Shown here piece after piece: positions 48,504-59,832 of a DNA stretch of 64,000 bases. A model generated the notes under the pieces. It was not told where the DNA came from. It ran no database searches and saw only the letters and a list, made by a program, of their open reading frames with translations. Made by a program: the position numbers and the translations under genes. Position 1 is the first letter of the stretch. Every line of letters starts with the position of its first letter. Origin of the DNA: Monocercomonoides exilis (taxonomy: Eukaryota; Preaxostyla; Oxymonadida; Polymastigidae); the NCBI GenBank assembly GCA_001643675.2, contig LSRY02000007.1, forward strand, positions 873,001 through 937,000, given 5' to 3'.

Positions 48504-49599
48504 AAAATTAACAACAAAATGATTGTGAATTGATCGGGATGTAGTTGAATGTCTCTCAAAATTTCTTGAAGATCATCTGTTTGCAGCCGTTCGAAACTTA
48601 ATTTTTCTTTTCTTCAATTCAACATCAACATAATTGTTAACTCTTTCTTTATTTGAATCATTGCATAATCAGAAAAACTCTTTTAAAAAACGATTTCAAC
48701 AAATATTTTATTATAGAACATGACATTTAATTAATGGTCATCTTGATCGAAATAATGAAAGATTTCATGATCTTTTTTAACTTTCATTCTTTTACGTGTC
48801 AGATGTTGAAAAAAATGAACTTATGAAATGAATATTTGATGAATTGATTGTTTTGTTATGAATGTTGTTTCTATTTATCAATTATGATTCTAAAATATTT
48901 TTTTTTCATTAGCTTGAAGACAATAACTTCAGATTTATTTGGATTCCATATTTTGATCGTTCTTTTTCATTAACCATATTCAAACATATATGTTTGTTCG
49001 TTGAATTCAATTTTATTTCTTTTTTTTATTGTTGTTTTCGACTGTTGATCTTGTACGAATTTTACATAATTGCAAAGTTTTTTATCATTGATAAAAAGTT
49101 GTACAGCTCTATTTACTGGTTTTACAGTTTTCAAAGAAACAATTCTTATTAATTTTGTATTTTATTTCAAAAACAGGAAAGTGATTATTTAGATATTATT
49201 TGTGTTGATTTTGTTGTAAATATTGTTATTATGAGGAAGAGACTTGTTGATATTCATTTCTTGTTGTATTTTATTTGCATTGTGAATAACAGTTTTTTTG
49301 CTTTGTATTTGATATCATTTCGTTTTATGAATTATTTAAATACGTTTAATCCTCGAATGCGAATGTTTATTTGTTATTCAATGATTTTTAACCACCAAGC
49401 ACATATTTTAAATAATCGTGAAAGCAAAATTTACATTGTGTAAAAACTACAAAAAAATCATTAAAGATTTAATGGGTTCATAATCAAGAGTTATTGAAAT
49501 AATTAAAAAAAGCTTATTTATTAAATTGCATAATGAATTATGCGCATGTTCATTTGAAAAAAAAATAAAAATTTCTACAAACCCTTTATTGTTAATGTT
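48504..49599. other. AT-rich interior of element T without a supported gene
   Basis: Only short, Phe/Ile-rich frames occur, for instance near 49231-49443, with composition like the spacers. Confidence 0.5.
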
Positions 49600-50901
49600 G
49601 TCCGGTATTTTTTGCGATGTCCGGTATTTTTTGCACAATCTATATTATTTGTCGAAAAACTTAAAAAAATCTTCATTTTCTTAAAAAAATCATCATCATG
49701 GAAATCGGATTATCTTTGAATTATTTCAAATCACATAGTCAGATTTCACATAATGCAATCATGATACTTTATTTTCATTTTCATATATTCAGAAGATCAA
49801 TAAAAACAAATGAAAATTTATGAAAGTGCTTTTATCAATTTACTCAATTGTGTAAATAAATGTTTTCTTCATCTTGTTTTGATGTGAATAATATATTTGG
49901 ATAATACAATGTGTAATCCAACATATGTGTGATTTTTTATGGGATCATTAAAATCGACTCTTCAAATATGATAGAAGGAATTGGAAAAAAAAAGTTATTT
50001 ATTGAAATATAAATACTTTTTAAATAATAATTGTGTATTTTTTTTTTTGAAAAACTCAACGACTAAAATTTTGTCCCACAAAAAATCAAAATTGATCATT
50101 CTGTTCCCATCATACATTTTTGTTAATTCCACATATGTATTTATTTCACATATCAGCGAATATAAAGTTTCAATAAGATCGATATTACATAAACTATTAA
50201 CTAACTTTTCATTTTTGATTTTAAAAAATAATCTATTAGTTGTTATTTGTGTCAAACTATTATTTTCATAAATATTGACCTTTTTTATTTCATTAATTTG
50301 AATAGACATTTTGATTTTTTGAATAATTATAAACATTTCAACATTTCAATGAGTTGAAAAAACGAAAAGGTGAAAAATCGTTAATCCTGTATAATTTTTT
50401 GAAAGTTAATAGTTATGAAAATATAGAAGCAATGATACATATGAATGAAAAACTATTATCAAATATTCGAACAAATTAATTGATTACATATATTTTATTT
50501 AAAAATTAATATTATTTGCAATTAAAACATCAAAATGCTTGAAATAAAAAATTCAAAATGATGTTTATCATTTTTTGATCAAATCATGAATTGCATCTTT
50601 TTGTTGAGGTTATTTTTCTTTTTCTTTTTTGTTCATCTTTTTCTAATTACACTCATTTTTTTCAAAGAATTTCAAAAAAGGAGCAAATGCTTCACTAATC
50701 TTGATAATGCATAATCTTTTTTTGAAAATTATTTTGTAATATGCATGATAGAGAGCAGAAGAAGAAGAGGAAGAAGAGGAAGAAGAGGAAGAAGAGGAAG
50801 AAGAGGAAGAAGAAAGAGAAGGAGAAGGCGAAGGTGAAGGCGAAGCAATAGAAGAAGAGAGGTTGAAGTTTGAGGATTGAAAGATGAGAGAGGAAAGGTG
50901 G

Positions 50902-53900
50902 TTAAATTGAGGCAGCCAACTGTGGTGAAGTGGAGGGCAGCGAAGGTGCAGTGAAAGAAAGAAAAATAGAAAGTGAAAGTGAAAGTGTGAAAGATTGAGA
51001 AGGAGGAGAAGACACAGAGAAAGAAGGAATTTGTCGAGTGGCTGTAGGAGATAAAGGGGAAAGCGAGGGAGATGTAGAAGGATATTTGCTTCCACTGATT
51101 CCGTTACTGAAAATGTTATTATTGGAGTTGTTGTGGCTTGAAGAAGGTGGAATTACAGTCTTTACCGAAGGAACAGTCGGATAAGCGCGAGAAAGAAGCG
51201 CGCCGAAGTTGCTGAGTGAAGCAAGTTCAGGATGTGAATGGAAAAAAACAGAAGATAGAGGAAGAAGCAGATGATGAAGCAGAATGAGACGAGGAAGAAA
51301 AATGTGAATGAATCGGAGGCAAAAGTTGCAGATGAGGTGGCTGAGAAAGACGAGGAGTGGGAGAAAAAGGGTGAATGTCTGAAGACAATGGAAGATGTGA
51401 AGGATAAAGCTGAGGGGAGCGAGAATGAGATGAGCGGAAAGGAGGTGGAGAATGAAAGGTGCAGGAAAAAGGAGCATTGGATAATGCAGCAGATGAATAA
51501 GAAACAACTGTGGCAGTTTGGAATTGATTATGAGGAAGAGCAAACGAAGGAATAAATGAAGAAGATTGATGGGAAGGAGACGGACGCAAAGTGGAAGAAG
51601 AAGAAGAAGAAGAAGAACCAGAACCAGAAGCAGAAGCAGAGGAAGTGACAGCCGAAGAAGAAGCATTCGACGATGATTCCGAGCGATCAGCAGGGTTGCC
51701 AAAGGGATCAGAAGAGACAGACAAGCTGTTTTGCACTGAATGTTGACTAGCCGCGCCTGCAAGAGATGTCTTTCGAGGCATTTCAGATTCATAAAACAGC
51801 TTCTGGCTGGACGAGGCGTAGTCGTAGTTATAAGACAAGCTGTGAGATGTGATACGCTCAGAGAAGTTGCTGGAGGCTGAAAGATTCGCACTGGAGCGCG
51901 AATAACCTGATCCACTTCTACTTCCACTGCTATCACCACCACCACCACCACCTCTTCCTATTCTCTCGTTTTTCAAGATCTCATTTGTGTAGTGTGCATA
52001 AATAGTTGAGTGTCAATCGTAGCAGTCTATTAAGCGCTTCAATGCAGTCGTAGATTCCTCAATGAGGGGCGCAGACAAAGTTAGAGCTACCATCTTCTGC
52101 TGATGGATGATGCTCATAAAGAAACGAAGCTGGTAAATGAAATGAGACGAGGCAGCTGTTGCTGTGGAGTGGGTGTCGCAGAAGAAAGACGAAGACGAAG
52201 AAGAAGAAGAAGAAGAGAAAGAGTCAGATGAAGATGAAGATGAATTTGACTGTGGAGGGATCACTTTCAGATGTCTGGCTGCTGGTGGTGGTGATGCTGG
52301 GAGAGCGGGTGATGGCTGGAGAATGCGAAGAAGCCAGCTGTGAAGGAGCTGTTGCTGCCGCCACTGCTGCTGCTGATGATGCTGATATTGAGACTGATGC
52401 TGTATCGGACAGCTGCTTCGCAGACGATGTACTTTCCAGGTGCAGCACAGTTCCTGCATCGATTACGAAGCTTTTCTATCTGATGGTATCCACCTCGTGT
52501 TCTCTCTCCAGCTCTGGGATCAGCCTCAGCGTTGACATTCTGTGTCTTTCTGCCATTGGGTTTGCAAATGAGTCACTTTTGATGGAGTACGTGTGGTCGA
52601 ATGAAGAATTGACGATGAATGTGAGCGGGTCCGGGTGTCTGGAGAGTGGAATGTGGTTCTTTCTGATCTCGCGGATGACATAGTCCCTCAGAAACAGCGT
52701 CTTCGTCTGCAGGTTGAAGCGGTTGGTGAGTACATACACACAACACGTGAACATCGCATCCCCCAGCATTGTGCGCATCTGATGATTGAGCGAAGATAAG
52801 TCAGCAAAAAGGCTCTCAAGAAGCTTGTTCAGAGAAAAAGACAGCTCTTCTGCACGAATGAGCATCGTCTTTCCCCTCTGAACCGCCTCTTCCGTCGCAT
52901 ACTTGCTCTTTGCGATGGTTGCGATGTGCCTCCGGATCTGCGCCCTTTCGTTCTCCATCTGCGCAATCAGATCAGCATACTTCTCCCTCCTGCTCTCTTT
53001 GATCACAAGCGTATGCGACAGCTCATACTGCCTCCTATCCACCTCGTCAAACGTTCCTGAGTGGATCACCACAAAGCACAGGTTGCTCAACCGCTCCACA
53101 TACACGTTGCGTGGAACAGATGCACGGAACGTGGTGGTGATGGTGGGGACGACAGGTTGAAGTGTATCCATCGACTGCTTCACAGTGCCTATTAGCAGCT
53201 GTTCCTCCATTGACGGCTGCCCAGAGGACTCTAAATGAAACATCTCCTCGATCCTCTCCAGTTCTGCGCTCAGAACATCCATCTGCCTCTGTGTTGTTTC
53301 AATCGTCCTTCTGATCAACGAATCTCCCTGTTCAAAGAGATCAATCGCATTCAAGTTCTGCAGTGAAGTCTGCGTCTGGGACATGCGCTACTGGAGGAGG
53401 TTTGTGTGTGTCTGGAGATGCTCAATGATCAAAATTGTCGACTTACACGACACAATCTGCTGTTGCATCGCCCGGATGCTGTGCATCAACGCCTTGCAGT
53501 AGTAGTCCACAGACTCCACAAACTCTGAGTGTGAATAGTTCTCTTTGAAGAATAAGCCAGATATCGTGTCTCTCCCTGTGAACCCCTACATCATGCTCTA
53601 CGAACTGTGTGTCTGTGACAAGTTCACTGCTTGTCGGTAGATGTTTGCCAGCGCATTCACAATCGCCTGCCTGATCGATTTCGTCTTTGCACACTGAACT
53701 TGTGCAGAATCAGGCATTGACCCAGAAGAAGAGAGGTGATCAGGAACATTTATCTGCTCAGTCACACTTGAAAACGGAAAAGTTTGCGCAAATGAAGATA
53801 GAAGCGGAGAAGAGGCAGGTGAGACAGTTGTGCCATACCCAACGCCACCATTTCCTCCTCCTCCGCTGCTGCCACTGCAACTTATGCTGCTGCTGCCTTT

Positions 53901-54710
53901 TTCGCTGTCTGTGACATTTGCCTGTGCAGATGCTGAAGTTGCAAGTGGGCGCATCACATCCTCCTGAACAAGTGTGGGGATGATCATCGAGAAAAACGGG
54001 CTGAGCAAGTTCTACGAAATCTGCGTGAGGATCTCCTGGTTCATCTGCTGTGTGTAGATCGCATTCGCTTTGCGTCTGAATAGCGACAGCTTGCTGTACA
54101 TGCGCGTGAAGTCTTCCATGTTGATGTTGATGACCAGCCTTGTTGTCTTGTTCATCCGTTCAACCAATGTGTCTATATCTGTCCCATAAACAGTATCCAT
54201 CCCTTTCTTCTGCAAGATCCACGCTATCCTTTGTAAAAGATACAACGTGCAGTCATGAGAGTCCACTAATTGGAATTCTTTTGCTTGAGCGTAAGAAATC
54301 GGCTCAATTTTCTGGAAAAGCAGACTACGCTGTGGCTGCTCCTCGCAGAAGAACATGTTCAGCAATAATATACAGTGCTGGGTCAGTTCTGACGTGTTGC
54401 TGAAGGAAACAACTAGAAAGCCTTCTAAATTGAGTGAATAGACAGCTAAGTGTGGGCGAAAAGAGATAAGGGCACGAGATGGAGCTATTTGTGTTTGTGG
54501 GGTGCAGTGGTTGTTGAGGGCCCTAAGCGATTTCTGTGATTGGGCGAGCTTTTGTTGTGCTGATTGGTCATCATAATAAGAAGAAGTGGAAGCAACAGAA
54601 GCTGAAGAAGAAGAAGAAGAAAGAAGAGGAAGAAGGAGAAGGAGAAGGAGAAGGAGAAGGAGAAGAAGAAGGAAAAGGAGAAGGAGAAGGAGAAGGAGAA
54701 GAAACCACAT
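50902..54710 (-). pseudogene. Large gene-like frame with TAG-only interruptions; possible dynein-heavy-chain relative
   Basis: From 54710 to 52224 one frame stays open for about 830 codons except for five TAGs (54014-54012, 53600-53598, 53588-53586, 53390-53388, 52478-52476). Near the centre are helical segments and then MLGDAMFTCCVYVLTNRF...IPLSRHPDPLTFIVNSS...RHRMSTLRLIP, which follows the layout of the dynein heavy chain stalk exit and AAA5 (GD..., IP.S, then W/R-PL-IDP); this is a weak resemblance, not a match I can prove. After 52.24 kb the frame changes within a Ser microsatellite, there is one in-frame TGA (52015-52013), and a Gly/Ser-rich tail (DSSGSRSGSGYSRSS) continues; another one-base break sits at a T7 run near 51245. 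A poly-Leu/Ser microsatellite follows the first ATG. It could be a young pseudogene, a gene read through at TAG, or element-encoded. It is contained in element A. Confidence 0.45.
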
Positions 54711-55687
54711 GATTTGAAAAAATTCCGTTTGAAATATATTTTCACTGGGAATGAAGCTCAACACAAAAAATGCTGTTTGTTTGAATGGAAAAATTATTTT
54801 AAAAATGCAAAAAAAAGAAAAAAAAAGTTTTGCATTGATAATTAAAATTCCTCAAAAGAACAAACCTGCCATCCATATCGCAACTGCAGAAGATTGTTCA
54901 ACCACTGACGCTGTCAATCTCCTTTTCCATTGTTTCCCTGTTCTCCTTTCTCCATCATCCTTTTCCCCCCATAAATATCCTGCTTTCAATGTTGTCATCC
55001 AATTTTTTTCCTGAAAAAAATATCTCCGAATTCTATTCTTTCCAAGAGCTGTCCAATTGTTGGCACACTTCTTCAATTTCCCCTCTCTTCCAAATACTTT
55101 GAAATTGAATTTATTTTCATCCCCTCTCCCAATTGAATACAAAAAATTGCAATTCACATCTGCTGATTGTCTCTCGGCATAGCTCTCTTCTTATGATCTT
55201 CTCAGAAAAGCAAAAGAATGGTCATTTATATAATTTATCAGACACTTGCACTCTGAGAAGGCCACTGATAGAAACATCAAAAAATAAACAAGAACCATTA
55301 AAAAAGCAAACTGTAAAACATTTTCTTTCGACAATCAAATTGCTGCATTTCCTTCCCAGATGCTTTTCTTAAAAATCATCTTGCCTAATTCCATCATCAA
55401 TTCCCGCCGTCACTGACCTTGTAACTGAGAAAAATAATATTTTCTATTCCGCAGAAAATATCCATTTTCTCTTATCTTCTCCGACTCATAAACTTACACG
55501 GAAAAAAGATAATTGAATAATCAAATTTACCACAACATTTTTTCAATCACAATTTTTTTTAAATGTCATCGATTGATTGCATGTTTTCAAGTTTTTCAAC
55601 GATCTCTCTTCATATTTTCAAATATATTTTTTTAAATGAAAATATAAAACAACAAAAAAAATTACTCATGAAAGATCAACGATGCAA
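54711..55687. other. Right subterminal region of element A
   Basis: AT-rich sequence with several short frames without recognisable motif. It should hold the promoter of the minus-strand cargo if that is expressed. Confidence 0.45.
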
Positions 55688-55784
55688 CGATTTTATGATC
55701 TCATAAAAAATCACACATATGAAGTTAATTTATCAGAAAATTATAACATTTCAATGATGTTAATTTTTTTTCAAAAAATGTAAA

Positions 55785-55979
55785 TTTTTTAAGTTTTTCG
55801 ACAAATAATAATGTTGCAGATTCAATTTCCAGTCTGTATTTGAATATTGACTAAATACAACATTTTCATCACTTTCCGTCATTCAGCTTAAAACCAAATT
55901 TTTGCAAAAAAAAATAATTTTTATCAAAATACTCGATTTTATAAGTTTTAAAATAAAAGTTTACCAATTTCGAATAAAA
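55785..55979 (+). repeat. Uninterrupted inverted copy of the element-T target repeat (empty site)
   Basis: The reverse complement of 46126-46295 joined to 49643-49667. The junction GACAAATAATAATGTTGCAG contains a single TA where element T is inserted in the other copy. It ends at CGAATAAAA, beyond which the two loci differ. Confidence 0.8.
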
Positions 55980-57284
55980 AACCGTGCATCGAATGAAAAT
56001 CAATAAATGAGAATATTATTTAAAAGCTAATGATACTGTGAAATAATGGATGAACATATGGGTAATTCTTTTTGAAAAGTCGCAAACGTTTAACTGATCT
56101 GAAAATTAGATCAAAAAAGATCAAAAATGTTGATCATTCCGTTCCCGTTATTGTTTTGAAAATGTTATATTTTGTAATTTATTTCGCTTTTAAAAGAAAA
56201 ACAGGATAGAAATATGTTGAAATTATGTAGATTTTTAACTTTAGTTTGTGATACACTTATGTCAACATATGCATTCCAGCTATTTGAATAAAATGAATAA
56301 AATGATTTTATTTCTTCATTTTCATTTCATCTTGTTCGAATATTCATTAAAATTCATGGATAATTACTTTTTTTTAATGTTATTTTTGTTGAAAGATAAA
56401 TAAAATTTTGTTCGCTTGAATAAAAGAATATTTTAATTAAGAATTATCAAACAGGAAAATTTTATTAAAACAACGCTTATAACAATCGAAGAATATTCGA
56501 AGAGTTGTAAACATTGAGCAATTATTTATGTTATTTTTAAAAATTGAAGAAAGATATGTTAATTTTCAAAAAAATCTCCATTAATTACAAACTCAAAAAT
56601 GTAATCTCTTCAAATATAAATATACAAACAGTTTGTATCAAACAATTTTCTTTCATCATCAGCACCTGCGATTGATCCTTCGGATGCTTCTGCGTCATCA
56701 GCTTCACACACGTCGGAAGTGGTGTTGGACGACATCGAGAGGCGGCTGCGGATTATTGTGCCAGAGGCGGCTGGAGTGTATGGGCAGCACATTCCGCTGT
56801 CGCTGCAGCTGCTGCTATCGCCGCGGGAGCAGCAGGCACTACGGGAATATGTTGTGGCACGGTGTGTTGTGCTGCATGGAAATGTGTTTTGTGCGCACAC
56901 GATGTGGAGCTTTAGACAATGCTTTCGGTTCCACTGGTGGTGCAGCTTCCGTCACTTGCAGTTTCAGTAGGCACGAAGTCGGGGAACAAGTGGATCTTTG
57001 CAGCTGCAGATGTGAATAGCATTCTTGTCAATCAACGATCTATTTGACCCATCGCTGATGTCGTCTGCGTAGAGCGGCTGGAGAAGCGTTAACATCAGCG
57101 AGGCATGTGATGGTGAAGCTGAAAGATGAGGTGATAATGTGCGAAGCGGTGGAGATTGCGGAGAAGGGGCAGTCGGAGGCAGGGCTGAGGAGAAGGATAT
57201 GGTTCTGTCTCCAGCAGCGATTGCGTTGGCAGTTCCAAACTGCGAGTTGATAGAGAGGAATGTGATGGGAATGAGGCCAAAGGC

Positions 57285-57695
57285 GTGTATCCAACGACAT
57301 ACAGAGATTTTGTGGAAAGAATAAAACAAAACCAGATGAAGCTGGAAGAAGCAATTGCGCTGCTGATTGTGGAGGCGCTTGGGCTGAGTCGGCTGAGGTT
57401 TGTGAAGGCGGAGACATGGATAGCGATTTTTTCAGAGAGTCGCCTGCAACAAATGCTGAATAATGCACTCACTTTGCGTGCCTGCTATGTAACATCGGAA
57501 TTCGCGAGAAATAAGAATGTTACAGCAGGAAAAGAATATGAGTGTTTGATTATTTCTTTAATGAAAAGTCGAATTGAAATAACTGGAGATGTGGAGCAGT
57601 TGTTAACATCAGTTGACCGTTTGACAATAATTGAGGAAAAAGACAAATTCGATGAAAAAGTTGAGGAAGAAACTTGCTATCTTTGCGCTGGGTGA
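57285..57695 (+). pseudogene. Helical coding remnant, unknown family
   Basis: A 136-codon frame reading RDFVERIKQNQMKLEEAIALL ... LGLSRLRFVKAETWIAIFSE ... ALTLRACYVTSEF ... GDVEQLLTSVDRLTIIEEKD. The amino-acid pattern is clearly that of a helical protein, but I do not recognise the family. The frame is probably continuous with neighbouring remnants before decay. Confidence 0.4.
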
Positions 57696-58935
57696 TAAGA
57701 AGAATAGGAAGAGGAAGAAGAAGAGGAATGGGGAGGAGAGGTTGAGCGAAGGCAGAATAGCGGAGTGCTCGTTGTTGTTGAATCTGGTGGTGAGCTGAAG
57801 AGAAGTGTTCTGGTTTAACAAGGCAGTCAACGAATGATGTGTGTGATTTGCAGATAAGCGGTTTGTGACTGTGCTGGACGAACTGAACATGCTGCTACCA
57901 AGAAGTCTTACAGCTTCGTGAATCAACGAACGTTGATACAGCAGAAGCACAACACCGAAGAAGCAGTTGTTTCTGGAGCCGTGCGAGATTTTGGTTCTAT
58001 ATTCAACAGGAGGGTGGCATGGATGAAGCAGACCATTGAAGAAGACTTGGTAAACAAGTTTTGTGCGCTTTTTAGAACGTTTCAGGTACAAAGCAGAGGA
58101 GCGCGAGTTTGCTTGTCGTATCTGCATCGTCAGGAAGGAGCCGATTCAAACGCTTTGCATGCTTCTTGCAGCATATGCATATGCGATGCAATGACGTGGT
58201 AGCGCAGGTTGGAATGATACATGGATGATTGGGAAAATGCTATGTCAAAAACGGCGGAGTGTGTTGAAATGACATGGATACCAGAGAAGGAGCAGAAGCA
58301 GGTTATGAAAAGGAGATGCCGAGCAATTGCAAGTTGATAATGTGAGCTCATGCTTTTGTAAGTGTGTTTGATGACCCGTCTGATGCGTAGACGAAGATAA
58401 CACGGTTGCATGAGGGGAGGCAGGCAGAGATGCAGACATCAAAGGTGGAGTGGTCGTTCTTCAAGTTGGAAAAGAGGTTGGACACAGAAAAAGATAACTT
58501 CCATTTGTGGTTGAAGTCAGCAGCGTGGCTAAGGAATACAAAGGATTAAAAGTCTGTACTGATGCATCAGGTTGTGACGAAGAAGACTTGGAGGATTGAG
58601 GCAAGTTCAGATGCATGGGATACGATCTGTGTATGAGAAAGTGGAGGGATGATGGCAGACATGATGGAGAGAATAAGGAAGAAGATGATGATGAACATTG
58701 TGATAGGAGAGGGAACGGGAGCAGCGCCGAACTGGAGGAGAAGCGTTTCAGACTGGAAGAACATCAACTTTTAGGGGGTTTCAACAACAGTTGTGCTGAA
58801 CGAAGCACCAGGGGAATGGAAGAGGAGGCGTGTGGTTATTTCGACGTAAGTGATTGCAGGGAAGGGGCAGAGCATTACCGTAGTGACAACAGCCGATGAG
58901 AGCGAGGAAGCGAAGGTGATGGATGCGGATCAAGC

Positions 58936-59832
58936 TTGTGTCACGGAAGAAGGAAAATTGAGGGAAAAGAAGGAGGAGGAGGAGAAGGACGATTGAGTGA
59001 AATACGGCTGATGATTGTGTTTGACCCGAAGAAGCACGTTTTGCAGAAGATGCACTCGGCGCTGATTCTGCCAGAAAAAGTTCTGAGAAGCAGATGTTGG
59101 GAAGCAGAAGATGAGAAGGATGAAGAAAAGAAGGAAGAAAAGAAGGAACAGAAGGAGAAGGAGAAGGAGAAGGAGAAAATAAAATCATCGACATCAACAT
59201 CATCAAGATGTGAAAGTGAATGTTCCAGTTCAAATGGGAAGAAGACAGGAGGAGTGTCATTGAAGAAAGCATATCTTTCGAAATGTGTTGCGACGCGGAA
59301 GAAAAAAGATCTGTCGACATCTTCATATGAATGCTACAGTTGCTTTGGAGGAATTCTTCATCTGCTGAAGTGCGTGATGAAGGCGAAGACGAAGAAGAAT
59401 GAGGGAGATGAGGCAAAAGTGAGGGAATTTGATGTGTGGTGTAATGCGTTTGAGGAGCTGTACAAGTTGGTTGATGAGGATGAGGATGAAGATGAAGATG
59501 AAGATGAAGATGAAGATGAAGATGAAGATGAAGATGAAGATGAAGATGAAGATGAAGATGAAGATGAAGATGAAGATGAAGATGAAGATGAAGATGAAGA
59601 TGAAGATGAAGATGAAGATGAAGATGAAGATGAAGATGAAGATGAAGATGAAGATGAAGATGAAGATGAAGATGAAGATGAAGATGAAGATGAAGATGAA
59701 GATGAAGATGAAGATGAAGATGAAGATGAAGATGAAGATGAAGATGAAGATGAAGATGAAGATGAAGATGAAGATGAAGATGAAGAAGAAGATGAAGATG
59801 AAGATGAAGAAGAAATAGAAAGGGAAGAATGA
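58936..59832 (+). pseudogene. Coding remnant with a long Asp-Glu repeat
   Basis: A 298-codon frame: VFDPKKHVLQKMHSALILPE, a Lys/Glu-rich stretch, SLKKAYLSKCVATRKKKDLS, FGGILHLLKCVMKAK, EFDVWCNAFEELYKLV, then about 110 residues of alternating Asp-Glu from a GATGAA microsatellite. It begins without a good start codon and belongs to the decayed cluster. Confidence 0.4.
59472..59815 (+). repeat. (GATGAA)n microsatellite, about 55 units
   Basis: Nearly pure hexamer repeat encoding (Asp-Glu)n on the plus strand in one frame and Ser or His/Leu runs on the minus strand in others. The few interruptions are at the 3' end (GAAGAA). Confidence 0.95.

Larger units (their letters stand above)
46296..49642. 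mobile_element. Element T: 3.35-kb TIR element with TA duplication carrying a surface-protein fragment
   Basis: The left end reads CAGATAGTGCAAAAAATACC; the right end, inverted, reads TAGATTGTGCAAAAAATACC. Both continue into GGACATCGC plus a second AAAAAATACCGGACA, giving about 45-bp TIRs with two half-sites 19 bp apart. TA flanks both sides (46294-46295 and 49643-49644). The uninterrupted copy at 55.8 kb reads (reverse strand) GCAACAT-TA-TTATTTGTC, with a single TA, which proves insertion at TA. Inside are a poly(A)/GA tract, a broken piece of the GGA/CG-PC surface family (47557-48503) and AT-rich sequence; I see no transposase. TA duplication is typical of Tc1/mariner-like elements, so this looks like a non-autonomous element that picked up a gene fragment. 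Confidence 0.85.
49926..55717. mobile_element. Element A: 5.8-kb TIR element with TA duplication and one gene-sized cargo
   Basis: The left end reads TGTGTGATTTTTTATG then GGATCATTAAAATCG; the right end inverted reads the same with one substitution and one missing base (55688-55717). TA flanks both sides (49924-49925 and 55718-55719). The TIR resembles those of element B and the 259-bp MITE. The interior is almost entirely occupied by one minus-strand gene-like region (50902-54710) that is much more GC-rich than the ends. No transposase is recognised. Outside the TIRs the flanks are again inverted copies of each other (46126-46295 with 49643-49667, versus 55785-55979), so an older, larger boundary is possible. 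Confidence 0.75.

Noticed and set aside
53584-54014. Micro-introns of 15-16 nt (GTAG...CAG at 54000-54014 and GTAG...GTAG at 53585-53600) around the TAGs
   Set aside because: Removing the 16-nt one destroys a good downstream frame, the 15-nt one is only coincidentally in frame, and all other introns in the window are at least 43 nt.
50643-54764. Genome-wide reassignment of TAG to Gln, as in Streblomastix
   Set aside because: The helical family gene at 42951-44402 ends with TAG right after its conserved-looking C-terminus, other genes use TAA and TGA, and element B contains all three stops. A local or element-specific effect remains open.
59472-59815. CRISPR-like regular repeat
   Set aside because: A pure hexamer microsatellite without spacers in a eukaryotic genome.
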